Below, piece after piece: positions 25,882-35,432 of a stretch of DNA of 64,000 nt. The stretch lies in contig NZ_JAABNS010000001.1 of assembly GCF_009928425.1 (NCBI RefSeq), positions 2,046,001 through 2,110,000 on the forward strand, read 5' to 3'. The translations under genes were made by a program, and so were the position numbers. Under the pieces are notes generated by a model, which was not told the DNA's origin, did not search any database, and saw only the letters and a list, made by a program, of their open reading frames with translations. Numbering within the stretch: the first letter of the stretch is position 1; every line of letters begins with the position of its first letter. The DNA comes from Pseudarthrobacter sp. ATCC 49987 (lineage in GTDB: Bacteria > Actinomycetota > Actinomycetes > Actinomycetales > Micrococcaceae).

Positions 25882-26985
25882 CTAACCAGCGGCGGGCGGA
25901 CCGTAGGACATGCTCCGCCGTGCCAGCGCCCCCACCGAGGAAATCAGCTCCTCGAAGCACCGCTCCGGGTCGTTGGAGGAGACGATCCGGGCGTTGGGCG
26001 GCAGGCCCCACAGCCCGCGGAAATCCGCCACCGTGGTGCCGGCCAGCAGGGGTGAGCCGGTTTCGACGTCGACCGTGGCCAGCCGGGTGGTGAACGGGGT
26101 GCGTCCGACGGCGGCGCAGGCCGCGAAGGCGTCGTGCATGTGCGCCACGTAACCCTGCTCGTAGAGCCGGTGGAATTCCATGTAGAACCGGATCGCGTCC
26201 GAGAGGCAGGCTACGATCGGGTTGGCCGAGGAGCTGCGGAGGCCCTCAGCCTGCTCCGGCAGGACCAGTTCCGGCCCGGCCCCGGCGGCTTCGCCGAGGC
26301 GGCGGAGGTGTTCCGGCACCATCTCGATGCGCTCCGTCGTTTCCAGCGCGCACACCACCGGCAGTTTGTCCTCCGGAAGTCCGCGGTACGCGGCGAAGAC
26401 TTCCCGGGCCGCGTGCGGGTCCACCGAGACGTTCCACTCCGCTGTCGGCGTGGTGTTGCCCTGGTAGTAGAAGCTGCCGCCCATGATGACGAGGCCCTTG
26501 AGCAGCCGCGGCAGTTCCGGTTCGCGGCGCAGGGCGAGGGCGAAGTTGGTCAGCGGTCCGGTGATCAGCCCGGTGATCTCCCCCGGGTGCGCCCGCACGT
26601 CCTCCACCCAGACATCGACGGCGTGGCGCGGGGAGATCTCCTGGGCGGGCGCCGGCAGTTCGGCGTAGCCGATGCCTTGCGGCCCGTGGGTCTCCTCGGT
26701 GGTGACCAGTGGAATTTCCAGCGGCGCCTCGGCACCGATGGCCACCTCGACGCCCTGCCGCCCGCACAGCTCCAGCAGCGCCAGGCTGTTCAGCGCAACC
26801 TGGCGGGCACCGACGTTCCCGGCCGTGCACGTGATGGCCTGGAGGTGGACCTCCGGCCGGGACAGCAGGTAGACGAGGGCCAGGGCGTCGTCGATTCCGG
26901 TGTCGACGTCCATCAGGATTCTCTGCGTTGGAGCGGGGATCCCGGGCAGGGGGCTGCCCGTGGTCCCAGGCGAAACGGGCTCCAT
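25882..26985 (-). CDS. Inosine-uridine preferring nucleoside hydrolase family protein
   Basis: A protein of 367 residues that should cleave the N-glycosidic bond of ribonucleosides for salvage. The calcium-binding DVDTGIDDA cluster is at 26-34, with the supporting VIMGGSFYYQGNTTPTAEWNVSVDPHAA stretch in the middle, whose Asn and Glu contact the ribose, and an Asp near MHDAFA towards the C-terminus. Nucleobase specificity cannot be read. The ATG follows the stop codon of the upstream aldo/keto reductase without any gap (TAGATG), so translation is coupled. Confidence 0.9.
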   Translation of the reverse strand: MEPVSPGTTGSPLPGIPAPTQRILMDVDTGIDDALALVYLLSRPEVHLQAITCTAGNVGARQVALNSLALLELCGRQGVEVAIGAEAPLEIPLVTTEETHGPQGIGYAELPAPAQEISPRHAVDVWVEDVRAHPGEITGLITGPLTNFALALRREPELPRLLKGLVIMGGSFYYQGNTTPTAEWNVSVDPHAAREVFAAYRGLPEDKLPVVCALETTERIEMVPEHLRRLGEAAGAGPELVLPEQAEGLRSSSANPIVACLSDAIRFYMEFHRLYEQGYVAHMHDAFAACAAVGRTPFTTRLATVDVETGSPLLAGTTVADFRGLWGLPPNARIVSSNDPERCFEELISSVGALARRSMSYGPPAAG

Positions 26986-27963
26986 CTAGAACAGTGCGAC
27001 CTTCGGGGTGCGCGGGAAGAGGTCGTTGAGTTCGGCACGGTCCGCGGCGCTGGGGATCCAGGCCACGGCGGCGGCGTTCTGCCGGACCTGCTCGGGCCGG
27101 GTGGCTCCGGCGATGACGCTGCTGACCGAGGGCTGGGCAGCGAGCCAGGAGAAGGCGACCTGGATCTCGGTCAGGTCCCGCTCGGCCGCGAAGGCGCTGA
27201 AGGCAGCCAGCTGTTCCCAGTCGGCGTCGTGGACCAGGTTGGTGCGGGTGTGGCTGAGGCGCGATCCCTCGGGCGCGGTGTCCTTGGCGTACTTGCCGGT
27301 GAGCAGGCCGTTGGCCAGAGGGAAGTACGGCAGCACACCCAGCCCGTACGCTTCGGCTGCCGGCGTGACCTCGAGCTCGGCACGGCGGTCCAGCAGGTTG
27401 TAGTGGTTCTGGCTGGAGATGAAGCGTGCTCCGCCGCGGGCGCGGGCCGTGAATTCGGCCTCGGCGATCTGCCAGCCGGCGCGGTTGGAGTGGCCGATGT
27501 AGCGGACCTTACCGCTGGTGACGAGCTCGTCGAGGGCGGCGAGGGTCTCCTCGATCGGGGTCAGCGGGTCGGGCGTGTGGAACTGGTAGAGGTCGATCCA
27601 GTCCGTGCCGAGCCGGCGCAGCGAGGCCTCCGCGGCCTTGATGATGTAGCGGCGGGAGCCGCGGGCACCGAAGTCGTTGCCGTTGGCACCGCCCATGTCC
27701 ATGCCGAACTTGGTGCCGATGACGGCGTCGTCGCGGCGGCCCTGCAGGGCCTTGCCCAGCATCGTCTCGCTGAGGCCAGGCTCCCGGCCGTAAGTGTCAG
27801 CGACGTCGAAGAAGGTGATTCCGGCGTCCAGGGCCGCATGCACGACGGCGTCAGTCCCCTCCTGCGACTCGGTCGCCGTATTGGCCCGGCCCAGGTTGTT
27901 GCAGCCAAGTCCTACGACGGAGACGGTCAGTCCGGATTTTCCTACGCGGCGGTATTCAGTCAT
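26986..27963 (-). CDS. Aldo/keto reductase
   Basis: A protein of 325 residues with the NADPH-dependent TIM-barrel fold. MTEYRRVGKSGLTVSVVGLGCNNLG is the family N-terminus. The tetrad is visible as Asp and Tyr in FFDVADTYG, Lys in IGTKFG and His in the IGHSNRAGWQI region, where Asn follows the His. It resembles the YajO/Tas and potassium-channel-beta-like branch. The substrate is unknown. The ATG at 27963 gives this N-terminus; upstream in-frame codons add no conserved sequence. It is coupled directly to the nucleoside hydrolase downstream. Confidence 0.9.
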   Translation of the reverse strand: MTEYRRVGKSGLTVSVVGLGCNNLGRANTATESQEGTDAVVHAALDAGITFFDVADTYGREPGLSETMLGKALQGRRDDAVIGTKFGMDMGGANGNDFGARGSRRYIIKAAEASLRRLGTDWIDLYQFHTPDPLTPIEETLAALDELVTSGKVRYIGHSNRAGWQIAEAEFTARARGGARFISSQNHYNLLDRRAELEVTPAAEAYGLGVLPYFPLANGLLTGKYAKDTAPEGSRLSHTRTNLVHDADWEQLAAFSAFAAERDLTEIQVAFSWLAAQPSVSSVIAGATRPEQVRQNAAAVAWIPSAADRAELNDLFPRTPKVALF

Positions 27964-28045
27964 GGGATTCAGCCTACAACGGCCGGGAGCGGCTCCGGGG
28001 CAGGGCCGGCCGCGGGCGGTTGGCCGGCGGCAGGGCTCCCCCGGG

Positions 28046-28264
28046 TCAACCAGCGGGCAGTTCCAGCCCTCGTTCGTCCAGGGCATCCTCGAGCTGGGCA
28101 AGGGTCCGCGGGCAGATTCCGTGCATCCCGGCAAGCCGACGCCGGCCGAGCTGCACGAGGTGCTCGAGGGTCTCGACGCCCGCGTGCGCGAGCGACTTGC
28201 GTGCCGGCGCCGCCAGCCCCGCCGGGAGCGGGGTGCTGCCTGGTTGAGAGGATTTGCGCGTCAT
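28046..28264 (-). CDS. Small helix-hairpin-helix protein resembling the RNA polymerase alpha C-terminal domain
   Basis: A protein of 72 residues. After a 12-residue basic leader, LPAGLAAPARKSLAHAGVETLEHLVQLGRRRLAGMHGICPRTLAQLEDALDERGL matches the two helix-hairpin-helix units of the alpha-CTD fold, with GMHGICPRTL in place of the alpha-CTD GIGPKTL-like hairpin. The stand-alone domain could bind DNA or a protein partner; its function is not known. The ATG has AAAGG at 8 nt. It lies 82 bp upstream of the aldo/keto reductase gene on the same strand. Confidence 0.78.
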   Translation of the reverse strand: MTRKSSQPGSTPLPAGLAAPARKSLAHAGVETLEHLVQLGRRRLAGMHGICPRTLAQLEDALDERGLELPAG

Positions 28265-28331
28265 GGCGTTGCCTTTCAGTCGGTTGCCCCCAAACTGATG
28301 CGAGCCGTGCCCGGCCCCTTGCAGGTGTTAC

Positions 28332-28889
28332 CTAGAGCGTGAAGCTGTTGGCCGGCTTCGGCGAGTACTTGAGCTTGAAGGAGGTCTCGCCGAAGGCTGC
28401 GGCGCCGATGCTCAGCTTGGTGAAGTCGAGGTCCTCGCCCCGGATGCAGACCTTGATGGCGTTGACGGCCTTGTTGACATCCGGGGTGAGGATGAAGATG
28501 TTGAGCTTGGCATCGGAAAATTCCGAGCGGTCCACGATTCCGAGTCCCCGCCACGCCAGGTGGCTGATGAGCGCGTCCTTGGCCTTTTCCTCAAGGTAGC
28601 GGTCGCGGTCCGTGCCGTCCTTGGTCTTGAGGGCGTACTGGGCCACGACCCAGGACTGCTCGTCCTCGGGAATTTCCGCAAAACCGTCTTCGGCGCACTG
28701 CACAGCAAAGGCGTCCATCAGGCCCTCGGCGGCAGCGGCGTCCGCGACGTCGGTCTCCTCCGTCTTGCTCTGGTGCCCGACGACGCCGTGGTTCATCACG
28801 AACTGGCTGTAGTCCTCGTCGAACCAGGCCTCCCTGAATTCGAGGACCCCTTCGTCGTTGCGTTTGTAAACCCGGATAATCCCGCTCAT
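28332..28889 (-). CDS. Conserved hypothetical protein
   Basis: A protein of 185 residues, not assigned to a named family. It begins MSGIIRVYKRNDEGVLEFREAWFDEDYSQFVMNHGVVGHQS and is acidic, with few hydrophobic runs, so a soluble cytoplasmic protein is expected. The ATG at 28889 follows AGGAGAGGA and is preferred over a longer reading frame. It stands 94 bp after dxs on the same strand and could be read from the same transcript. No catalytic motif is recognisable. Confidence 0.75.
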   Translation of the reverse strand: MSGIIRVYKRNDEGVLEFREAWFDEDYSQFVMNHGVVGHQSKTEETDVADAAAAEGLMDAFAVQCAEDGFAEIPEDEQSWVVAQYALKTKDGTDRDRYLEEKAKDALISHLAWRGLGIVDRSEFSDAKLNIFILTPDVNKAVNAIKVCIRGEDLDFTKLSIGAAAFGETSFKLKYSPKPANSFTL

Positions 28890-28983
28890 GCCCGTCCTCT
28901 CCTGAACCATTCGCGGTCTGTGCCGTCGAAGGGTGGCTGTTGTGCCTTGACGGCCTGGTAAAGCTGGTCCGATGCCTGGTGCA

Positions 28984-30957
28984 TCACAGAATCGGCAGGC
29001 TGCCGGTGCTGGGGTGTTCCTGGCCCGGGAGGGGACGCGCGAACGGCACCTTGGTCCCCAGGACCTGGGCCACGACGTCGTGGGTGATCTGCTGGGCGGT
29101 CAAGCCGACCCGTTCGAGCACCTGGCTGCGGGTTCCGTGGTCCAGGAACTCCACCGGGAGGCCGACCTCGTTCAGGGCGGTGTCCACTCCGGCGGCACGC
29201 ATTTCCTGCCGGATCCGGGACCCGACACCGCCGGCGCGGACCCCGTCCTCGATGCAGATGACGAGGCGGTGGTGGGAGGCGAGGGCGACGATGGATTTCC
29301 GGACCGGAAGCAGCCAGCGGGGATCCACGACCGTGGAGCTGATGCCCTGCGCGCCGAGCCGGTTCGAGACGTCCAGGGCGAGTTCGGACATCGCACCGAC
29401 GCTGACGATCAGCACGTCGTTTTCGCTGGAGCCGGCGGGGCGGCGTGCCAGCACGTCCACACCGTCGCTGAGCCGTTCGACGGCCTCAACCTCGGCACCC
29501 ACGGTGCCCTTGGAATAGCGGATGACGCTGGGGGCGTCCTCGATGGCGACGGCTTCGCGGAGTTCCTCGCGCAGCCGGCTGGCGTCGCGGGGCGCGGCCA
29601 GGTGCAGTCCGGGAACAATCTGGACCATGGCCATGTCCCACATGCCGTGGTGGCTGGCGCCGTCGGGCCCGGTGACGCCGGCCCGGTCCAGGACGATGGT
29701 GACACCGGCTTTGTGCAGGGCAACGTCCATCAGGAGCTGGTCGAAGGCGCGGTTCAGGAAGGTCGCGTAGACCGCGACGACGGGGTGCAGTCCCCCGAAT
29801 GCCATGCCGGCGGCGGAGGTGAGGGCGTGCTGCTCGGCGATGCCGACGTCGAACACCCGCTCCGGGTGCCGCGCGGCGAACTTGTGCAGCCCGACGGGGA
29901 TCAGCATGGCGCCGGTGATGCCGACGATGTCCTTGCGCTCGTCCGCGATGTCGGCGATCTCGTCGGCGAAGACGGCAGTCCAGGACTTCGCGCCGCCAAC
30001 CTCGGTGGGTTCGCCGGTCTCCGGGTCGATGATCCCGACGGCGTGGAACTGGTCCGCTTCATGGGCGCGGGCGGGTGCGTAGCCGTGGCCCTTTTCGGTC
30101 ATGGCATGCACGATCACGGGACCGGCGTAATTCTTGGCGGTGGACAGGGCGATCTCCATGGCCTGGAGGTCGTGGCCGTCCACGGGGCCGATGTATTTCA
30201 TCCCGAGGTCCTCGAACATGCCCTGCGGGGCCCACCAGTCCTTGACGCCCTTCTTCATGGCATGCAGGCTGCGGTAGGTGAACTGGCCCGCGGGTCCGCC
30301 GTTCTGGAGTTTCCGCCGCCACCAGTCCAGGGTGCCTTCGTAGGCGGGTGCGGCGCGGAAGGAATCAATGGTGGGGCGCAGCGAGGCGAGGTAGTCCGCG
30401 AAGCCGCCCACGGTCGGGGCGTAGGAGCGGCCGTTGTCGTTCACGACGATCACGACGCGGCGCTTTTTGTCCGCGGCAATGTTGTTGATGGCCTCCCAGG
30501 CCATGCCGCCGGTGAGTGCGCCGTCACCGACGACGGCGATGACGTAACGGTCGCCGTCGCCGGTCAGCTGCCGGGCCCGGGAGATCCCGTCCGCCCAGGA
30601 GAGCGAGGAAGACGCGTGGGAGCTTTCGACGATGTCGTGTTCGGATTCGGCGCGGTCCGGGTAGCCGGACAGGCCGCCCTGCTGGCGCAGGGTGCTGAAG
30701 TCCTGGCGTCCGGTGAGGAGCTTGTGCACGTACGACTGGTGGCCGGTGTCGAAGACGATGCTGTCGCGGGGGGAATCGAAGATCCGGTGCACCGCGATGG
30801 TGAGTTCCACGACGCCGAGGTTCGGGCCCAGGTGCCCGCCCGTCTGGGAGACGTTGCCGATCAGGAATTCCCTGACTTCGGCTGCGAGCTGATCCAGCTG
30901 CGCCTCGGACAACTTACTCAGGTCCTGCGGATTCCGGATGGTCTCCAAGATTCCCAA
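28984..30957 (-). CDS. dxs: 1-deoxy-D-xylulose-5-phosphate synthase
   Basis: A protein of 657 residues, the first enzyme of the MEP isoprenoid pathway, condensing pyruvate and glyceraldehyde-3-phosphate. The thiamine diphosphate motif is [27 protein letters not shown] carries an N-terminal His; the transketolase-like middle domain has [17 protein letters not shown] with the catalytic Glu, and [18 protein letters not shown]. The start is a TTG at 30957 preceded by GGAGGGG; the longer frame runs through the acnA terminator. It lies directly downstream of acnA on the same strand. Confidence 0.95.
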   Translation of the reverse strand: MGILETIRNPQDLSKLSEAQLDQLAAEVREFLIGNVSQTGGHLGPNLGVVELTIAVHRIFDSPRDSIVFDTGHQSYVHKLLTGRQDFSTLRQQGGLSGYPDRAESEHDIVESSHASSSLSWADGISRARQLTGDGDRYVIAVVGDGALTGGMAWEAINNIAADKKRRVVIVVNDNGRSYAPTVGGFADYLASLRPTIDSFRAAPAYEGTLDWWRRKLQNGGPAGQFTYRSLHAMKKGVKDWWAPQGMFEDLGMKYIGPVDGHDLQAMEIALSTAKNYAGPVIVHAMTEKGHGYAPARAHEADQFHAVGIIDPETGEPTEVGGAKSWTAVFADEIADIADERKDIVGITGAMLIPVGLHKFAARHPERVFDVGIAEQHALTSAAGMAFGGLHPVVAVYATFLNRAFDQLLMDVALHKAGVTIVLDRAGVTGPDGASHHGMWDMAMVQIVPGLHLAAPRDASRLREELREAVAIEDAPSVIRYSKGTVGAEVEAVERLSDGVDVLARRPAGSSENDVLIVSVGAMSELALDVSNRLGAQGISSTVVDPRWLLPVRKSIVALASHHRLVICIEDGVRAGGVGSRIRQEMRAAGVDTALNEVGLPVEFLDHGTRSQVLERVGLTAQQITHDVVAQVLGTKVPFARPLPGQEHPSTGSLPIL

Positions 30958-31040
30958 CGGCCCCTCCTTCGGGTGGTAGACATGCCTTTTAACTCTAACG
31001 CCTCCGGGGAAGCCCTGGTGCCGGACGGATGCCGGAACGG

Positions 31041-31077
31041 GAAAGCCCCGGTCCGTCGGTGACGGGCCGGGGCTTTC
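31041..31077 (-). terminator. Strong hairpin between acnA and dxs
   Basis: A 17-bp stem with one G-U pair runs from GAAAGCCCCGG at one side to CCGGGGCTTTC at the other, with loop of 3 nt. It lies 23 bp after the acnA stop and upstream of the dxs ribosome binding site. No U tract follows on the minus strand. Confidence 0.7.
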
Positions 31078-31099
31078 GCGTTGGACTGCTGGGTCTGCG

Positions 31100-33913
31100 C
31101 TAGTTCGCGGAGATCTGGCGCAGCACGTACTGCAGGATGCCGCCGTTACGGTAGTAGTCGGCCTCGCCCGGGGTGTCGATGCGCAGGACCGCATCGAAGG
31201 ACGTGACGGTGCCGTCTTCGGCCGTGGCCGTGACCTTGAGCGTCTTCGGCGTGGTGCCTTCGTTGAGGGCGGTGACGCCCTCAACCGCGAAGGTTTCCGT
31301 GCCGGTCAGCCCGAGGCTGGCAGCGTTCTGGCCGGCCGGGTACTGCAGGGGCAGGACCCCCATGCCGATCAGGTTGGAGCGGTGGATGCGCTCGTAGCTT
31401 TCGGCCACGACAGCCTTGACGCCCAGGAGTGCGGTGCCCTTGGCTGCCCAGTCACGCGACGAGCCGGAGCCGTATTCCTTGCCTGCCAGGACCACCAGCG
31501 GGATGCCGGCGGCCTCGTAGTTCTGCGCGGCGTCGTAGACATAGGCCTGCGGGCCGTCGGCCTGGGTGAAGTCGCGGGTGAAGCCACCCTCGACGCCGTC
31601 CAGGATCTGGTTCTTGATCCGGATGTTCGCGAACGTTCCGCGGATCATGACCTCGTGGTTGCCACGGCGTGAGCCATAGGAGTTGAAGTCCTTGCGCTCC
31701 ACACCGTTGGCCAGCAGGTACTGGCCGGCCGGGGTGTCCGACTTGAAGGAACCGGCCGGTGAGATGTGGTCCGTGGTGACGGAATCGCCGAGCTTGAGCA
31801 GCACACGGGCGCCGGTGATGTCCTTGACGGGCTCCGGCTGTGCCTTCATGCCGTCGAAGTACGGGGGCTTCCGGACGTACGTGGACTTGGGGTCCCAGGC
31901 GAAGGTGTCGCCGGCCGGGGTGGAGAGTGCCTTCCAGCGGTCGTCGCCTTCGAAGACGCCCTCGTAGCCGCGGGCGAACATTTCCTTGTCGATCGAGGAA
32001 TCGATGACCTGCTGGACCTCGACCGGGTTGGGCCAGATGTCCTTCAGGAAGATGTCGTTGCCGGCCTCGTCCTGGCCCAGGGCGTCGGCGTCGAAGTCGA
32101 AGTCCATGGTTCCAGCCAGGGCGTATGCGATGACCAGCGGCGGGGAGGCCAGGTAGTTCATCTTCACGTCCGGGTTGATCCGGCCTTCGAAGTTGCGGTT
32201 ACCGGACAGCACGGCGGTGACGGAAAGGTCGTTGGCCTGGATGGCCTCGGAGATTTCGGCGTCGAGCGGGCCGGAGTTGCCGATGCAGGTCGCGCAGCCG
32301 TAACCGACGATGTAGAAGCCAAGCTTCTCCAGGTACGGGGTCAGGCCCGACTTGTTGTAGTAGTCGGTGACAACCTTGGAACCGGGGGCCACGGAGGTCT
32401 TGACCCACGGCTTCGAGGTCAGGCCCTTGTCGACGGCGTTGCGGGCCAGCAGTGCGGCGGCGAGCATCACGGACGGGTTGGACGTGTTGGTGCAGGACGT
32501 GATCGAGGCGATCGACACCGCGCCGTGGTCCAGTTCGAACTCGCGGCCGTCTGCGGTCTTGACGCTGACCTTGTTGGACGGGCGGCCGTCGGACGTGGGG
32601 CCGTGCGCGTGCGGAGCCTCGTCGGTCAGGTGCGTTCCGGAAGCAGTGAACGACGGCGCATCCGAGGCGGGGAAGCTCTCGTCAATCGCCTCGTCCAGGC
32701 TTCCGCCGGCCAGTTCTTCCTTCACGTAGTTGCGCAGGTCCTGGCGGAACTGGTCCTTGGACTCGGTGAGGATGATGCGGTCCTGCGGGCGCTTCGGGCC
32801 GGAGATCGACGGGACAACCGTCGACAGGTCCAGTTCGAGGTACTCGGAGAATTTGATCTCCTTGGAAGGATCGTGCCAGAGGCCCTGTTCCTTCGCATAG
32901 GACTCCACGAGGGCAACGTTCTCGTCCGAGCGGCCGGTGAGGCGCAGGTAGTCGAGGGTGACGTCGTCGATCGGGAACATGGCGGCCGTGGAGCCGAACT
33001 CCGGGCTCATGTTGCCGATGGTGGCGCGGTTGGCCAGCGGCACAGCCGCGACGCCTTCGCCGTAGAACTCCACGAACTTGCCGACCACACCGTGCTTGCG
33101 CAGCTGCTCGGTGATGGTCAGGACGACGTCGGTGGCGGTCGCGCCGGCCGGGATGGACCCGGTCAGCTTGAAGCCCACGACGCGCGGGATCAGCATGGAG
33201 ACGGGCTGGCCCAGCATGGCCGCCTCGGCTTCGATGCCGCCAACGCCCCAGCCCAGCACACCGAGGCCGTTGACCATGGTGGTGTGTGAGTCGGTGCCGA
33301 CGCAGGTGTCCGGGTAGGCCCGGACAACGCCGTCAACTTCGCGGGTCATGACGGTGCGGGCCAGGTACTCGATGTTGACCTGGTGCACGATGCCGGTTCC
33401 CGGCGGGACGACCTTGAAGTCGTCGAACGCGGTCTGGCCCCACCGGAGGAACTGGTACCGCTCGCCGTTGCGCTGGTACTCGATCTCCATGTTGCGCTCC
33501 AGTGCGCCGGAGTTGCCGAAGGCGTCGATCTGCACGGAGTGGTCGATCACCATTTCGGCAGGTGCCAGCGGGTTGACCCGCTTGGGGTCACCGCCAAGTT
33601 CCTTGACTGCCTCACGCATGGTGGCAAGGTCCACAACGCAGGGCACACCAGTGAAGTCCTGCATGATCACGCGCGCCGGCGTGAACTGGATTTCAGTGTC
33701 GGGCTCGGCGCTGGGGTCCCAGCCGGCCAGTGCTCGGACGTGATCGGCCGTAATGTTGGCGCCGTCCTCGGTCCTCAACAGGTTTTCAAGCAATACCTTG
33801 AGGCTGAACGGAAGGTTTTCTGCACCTTCAACGGAGTTCAACCGGAAAATTTCGTATTCGGTACCGGCTACATTAAGTTTGCCTTTTGAACCGAAGCTGT
33901 CCACAATGCTCAT
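31100..33913 (-). CDS. acnA: Aconitate hydratase A
   Basis: A protein of 937 residues. It isomerises citrate to isocitrate in the TCA cycle, using a [4Fe-4S] cluster whose three ligands are the cysteine in TSCTNTSNP and the two in [32 protein letters not shown] and [27 protein letters not shown] are substrate-site motifs. The C-terminal swivel domain carries [16 protein letters not shown] and [13 protein letters not shown]. An acidic, Pro/Ala-rich insert near residues 410-450 is typical of actinobacterial AcnA. The ATG follows AGAGGAG. The upstream region holds a strong palindrome. Confidence 0.97.
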   Translation of the reverse strand: MSIVDSFGSKGKLNVAGTEYEIFRLNSVEGAENLPFSLKVLLENLLRTEDGANITADHVRALAGWDPSAEPDTEIQFTPARVIMQDFTGVPCVVDLATMREAVKELGGDPKRVNPLAPAEMVIDHSVQIDAFGNSGALERNMEIEYQRNGERYQFLRWGQTAFDDFKVVPPGTGIVHQVNIEYLARTVMTREVDGVVRAYPDTCVGTDSHTTMVNGLGVLGWGVGGIEAEAAMLGQPVSMLIPRVVGFKLTGSIPAGATATDVVLTITEQLRKHGVVGKFVEFYGEGVAAVPLANRATIGNMSPEFGSTAAMFPIDDVTLDYLRLTGRSDENVALVESYAKEQGLWHDPSKEIKFSEYLELDLSTVVPSISGPKRPQDRIILTESKDQFRQDLRNYVKEELAGGSLDEAIDESFPASDAPSFTASGTHLTDEAPHAHGPTSDGRPSNKVSVKTADGREFELDHGAVSIASITSCTNTSNPSVMLAAALLARNAVDKGLTSKPWVKTSVAPGSKVVTDYYNKSGLTPYLEKLGFYIVGYGCATCIGNSGPLDAEISEAIQANDLSVTAVLSGNRNFEGRINPDVKMNYLASPPLVIAYALAGTMDFDFDADALGQDEAGNDIFLKDIWPNPVEVQQVIDSSIDKEMFARGYEGVFEGDDRWKALSTPAGDTFAWDPKSTYVRKPPYFDGMKAQPEPVKDITGARVLLKLGDSVTTDHISPAGSFKSDTPAGQYLLANGVERKDFNSYGSRRGNHEVMIRGTFANIRIKNQILDGVEGGFTRDFTQADGPQAYVYDAAQNYEAAGIPLVVLAGKEYGSGSSRDWAAKGTALLGVKAVVAESYERIHRSNLIGMGVLPLQYPAGQNAASLGLTGTETFAVEGVTALNEGTTPKTLKVTATAEDGTVTSFDAVLRIDTPGEADYYRNGGILQYVLRQISAN

Positions 33914-33965
33914 CGCAGGACTCCTCTCGCAACAGTTTCATCTTTGTCGCGCCGCAGACCCCTTG

Positions 33966-33987
33966 CTAGTTAGGTGATCCTAACTAG
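33966..33987. promoter_or_regulatory. Palindromic operator candidate upstream of acnA
   Basis: Half-sites CTAGTTAGG and CCTAACTAG form a perfect 9-bp dyad around TGAT, 53-74 bp upstream of the acnA ATG. On the minus strand TTGTGA (34008-34003) could be a -35, which would put the dyad over the -10. A repressor site is the simplest reading. Confidence 0.55.
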
Positions 33988-33994
33988 TGCTCGG

Positions 33995-34010
33995 CCTTGT
34001 TCTCACAAGG
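33995..34010. repeat. Short inverted repeat next to the acnA operator
   Basis: CCTTGT-TCTC-ACAAGG, a perfect 6-bp dyad. It overlaps the proposed acnA -35 and is 7 bp from the larger palindrome. Confidence 0.4.
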
Positions 34011-34085
34011 ATGGGTACTTAGGTGCAGGAGGTCAGCCGTGATTACGGAGCGCGACGTCGGACTACTCCGCCCATCCTAGTGGCC

Positions 34086-35432
34086 TCAGCCCCGGGGAGT
34101 CAGTAGCGCCACAGTCTCCATGTGATGAGTGTGCGGGTACAGGTCAAAGGCCCGCAGGCCCGCCAGTTCCCAGCCCGACTGCTGGAAGTAGCCCACATCG
34201 CGGGCAAACGACGCCGGATCGCAGGACACATAGGCAACCGCCCGGGGCCGGGCCCCGACCAGCTGGTTCACAACGGCCTTGCCGGCACCCGCCCGGGGCG
34301 GGTCCAGCAGGATGGCGTCAAAGCTGCGTGATTTCTCGCGCAGGACCCGTTCCACCCGGCCCTGGACGATCTCAACCTGGGATGCGCCATGGAGGTTCTT
34401 GCGGGCGTCACGGCTGGTGCCGGGTGATCCTTCCACGGACAGCACGGACCCGGTGGCTCCCACGGCGTCCGCGAGCGGCGCGGTGAACAGCCCCGCCCCG
34501 GCGTAGAGGTCCGCCACCACGGCGCCCGGTTCCAGGAAGCCGCCGTCGTGCAGGAAACCGGTCACGGCACCGACGAGGGTGTCCGGGGCGTCCCGGTGGA
34601 TCTGCCAGAAACCGTCGCCGGTGACACGGTAGTCGTGGCCGGACGCGGTCTCCTGCACGTAGGTGCGTCCGCGCAGCCGCAGCACCTCACCCTTGACCGG
34701 ATCAAAGCTGGCCACCGAGATATCCTCGGGCAGCTGGGCCAGGACCGCGCTGAGCCGCTTGGCCCGGGTCCCCGCGGCCGGGACGAGGAGCACCAGCGGG
34801 CGGGAGCCGTTCGCCGGGGCGGCGACCTCGACGCGTTCGATGCCCTGCAGGTCGATGTCCCAGAGCCGGAGGGCGTTGATGGCGTCCACGGCCAGGGGCA
34901 TCTCCCGGACCGGGAGGATTATGTCGGAGCGGTGCGCGTGCATGCCGAGCTTTCCGGCCGGGGTCACGGCGAAACCTGCACGGGTGCGCCAGCCAAGGCC
35001 GGCCGCCGCCGGCGTTCCCGGCTCCCCCACGGCTTCCACCGTTACCGGGCCCTCGACGCCGGCCAGGCGGTGCAGCTGCTCGGCCAGCACCTCGGCCTTG
35101 AGGCGGCGCTGGCGTTTGAGGGAGATGTGGCCGAGTTCGGCGCCGCCCACGGGCGGGTGGCGGTGCGACCAGGACCGCGCGGAATCCGCCAGGTCCCAGA
35201 AATGCTCCACCCGGTCGGGGGATGCCGCCAGGACTTCGACAACGTCGCCGCGCCAGAACTTGGCGTCCGGGCCGGACTCGGTCAGGCGGACCCGGACCTT
35301 CTCGCCGGGGATGCCGTGGCGGACGAAGACCACGCGTCCCTCGTGCCGGGCCACGCAGTGCCCGCCGTGGGCGACCGGCCCGACGTCGACAATCAGTTCG
35401 GTGTGGGCTTGCGTCTGGGTATCGGAGCTCAT
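34086..35432 (-). CDS. TRAM-domain class I SAM-dependent RNA methyltransferase (TrmA/RlmD type)
   Basis: A protein of 448 residues. The N-terminal TRAM domain (about 10-65) begins TELIVDVGPVAHGGHCVARHEGRVVFVRHGIPGEKVRV. The methyltransferase domain shows VADLYAGAGLFTAPLA for SAM binding, LLDPPRAGAGKAVV, and YVSCDPASFARDVGYF with the catalytic cysteine of RNA m5U methyltransferases. The four-cysteine iron-sulfur cluster of RlmD is not apparent. Whether tRNA U54 or 23S rRNA is the target cannot be told. Its start overlaps the stop of the KimA-like gene as ATGA, so the two are co-translated, an unexplained pairing with a potassium transporter. Confidence 0.87.
   Translation of the reverse strand: MSSDTQTQAHTELIVDVGPVAHGGHCVARHEGRVVFVRHGIPGEKVRVRLTESGPDAKFWRGDVVEVLAASPDRVEHFWDLADSARSWSHRHPPVGGAELGHISLKRQRRLKAEVLAEQLHRLAGVEGPVTVEAVGEPGTPAAAGLGWRTRAGFAVTPAGKLGMHAHRSDIILPVREMPLAVDAINALRLWDIDLQGIERVEVAAPANGSRPLVLLVPAAGTRAKRLSAVLAQLPEDISVASFDPVKGEVLRLRGRTYVQETASGHDYRVTGDGFWQIHRDAPDTLVGAVTGFLHDGGFLEPGAVVADLYAGAGLFTAPLADAVGATGSVLSVEGSPGTSRDARKNLHGASQVEIVQGRVERVLREKSRSFDAILLDPPRAGAGKAVVNQLVGARPRAVAYVSCDPASFARDVGYFQQSGWELAGLRAFDLYPHTHHMETVALLTPRG

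Noticed and set aside
26134..28335. An open frame of 733 codons on the plus strand
   Set aside because: It runs antisense through the nucleoside hydrolase, the aldo/keto reductase and the HhH gene, all with clear catalytic or fold motifs on the minus strand.
28972..31062. An open frame of 696 codons on the plus strand opposite dxs
   Set aside because: Gly/Val/Asp-rich low-complexity translation typical of GC-rich shadow frames; dxs is certain on the minus strand.
33966..33987. The acnA palindrome as a DtxR/IdeR iron box
   Set aside because: TTAGG and CCTAA are separated by 4 bp here, whereas the iron box places them 9 bp apart with an inner TTAG/CTAA dyad. The half-site resemblance is partial.
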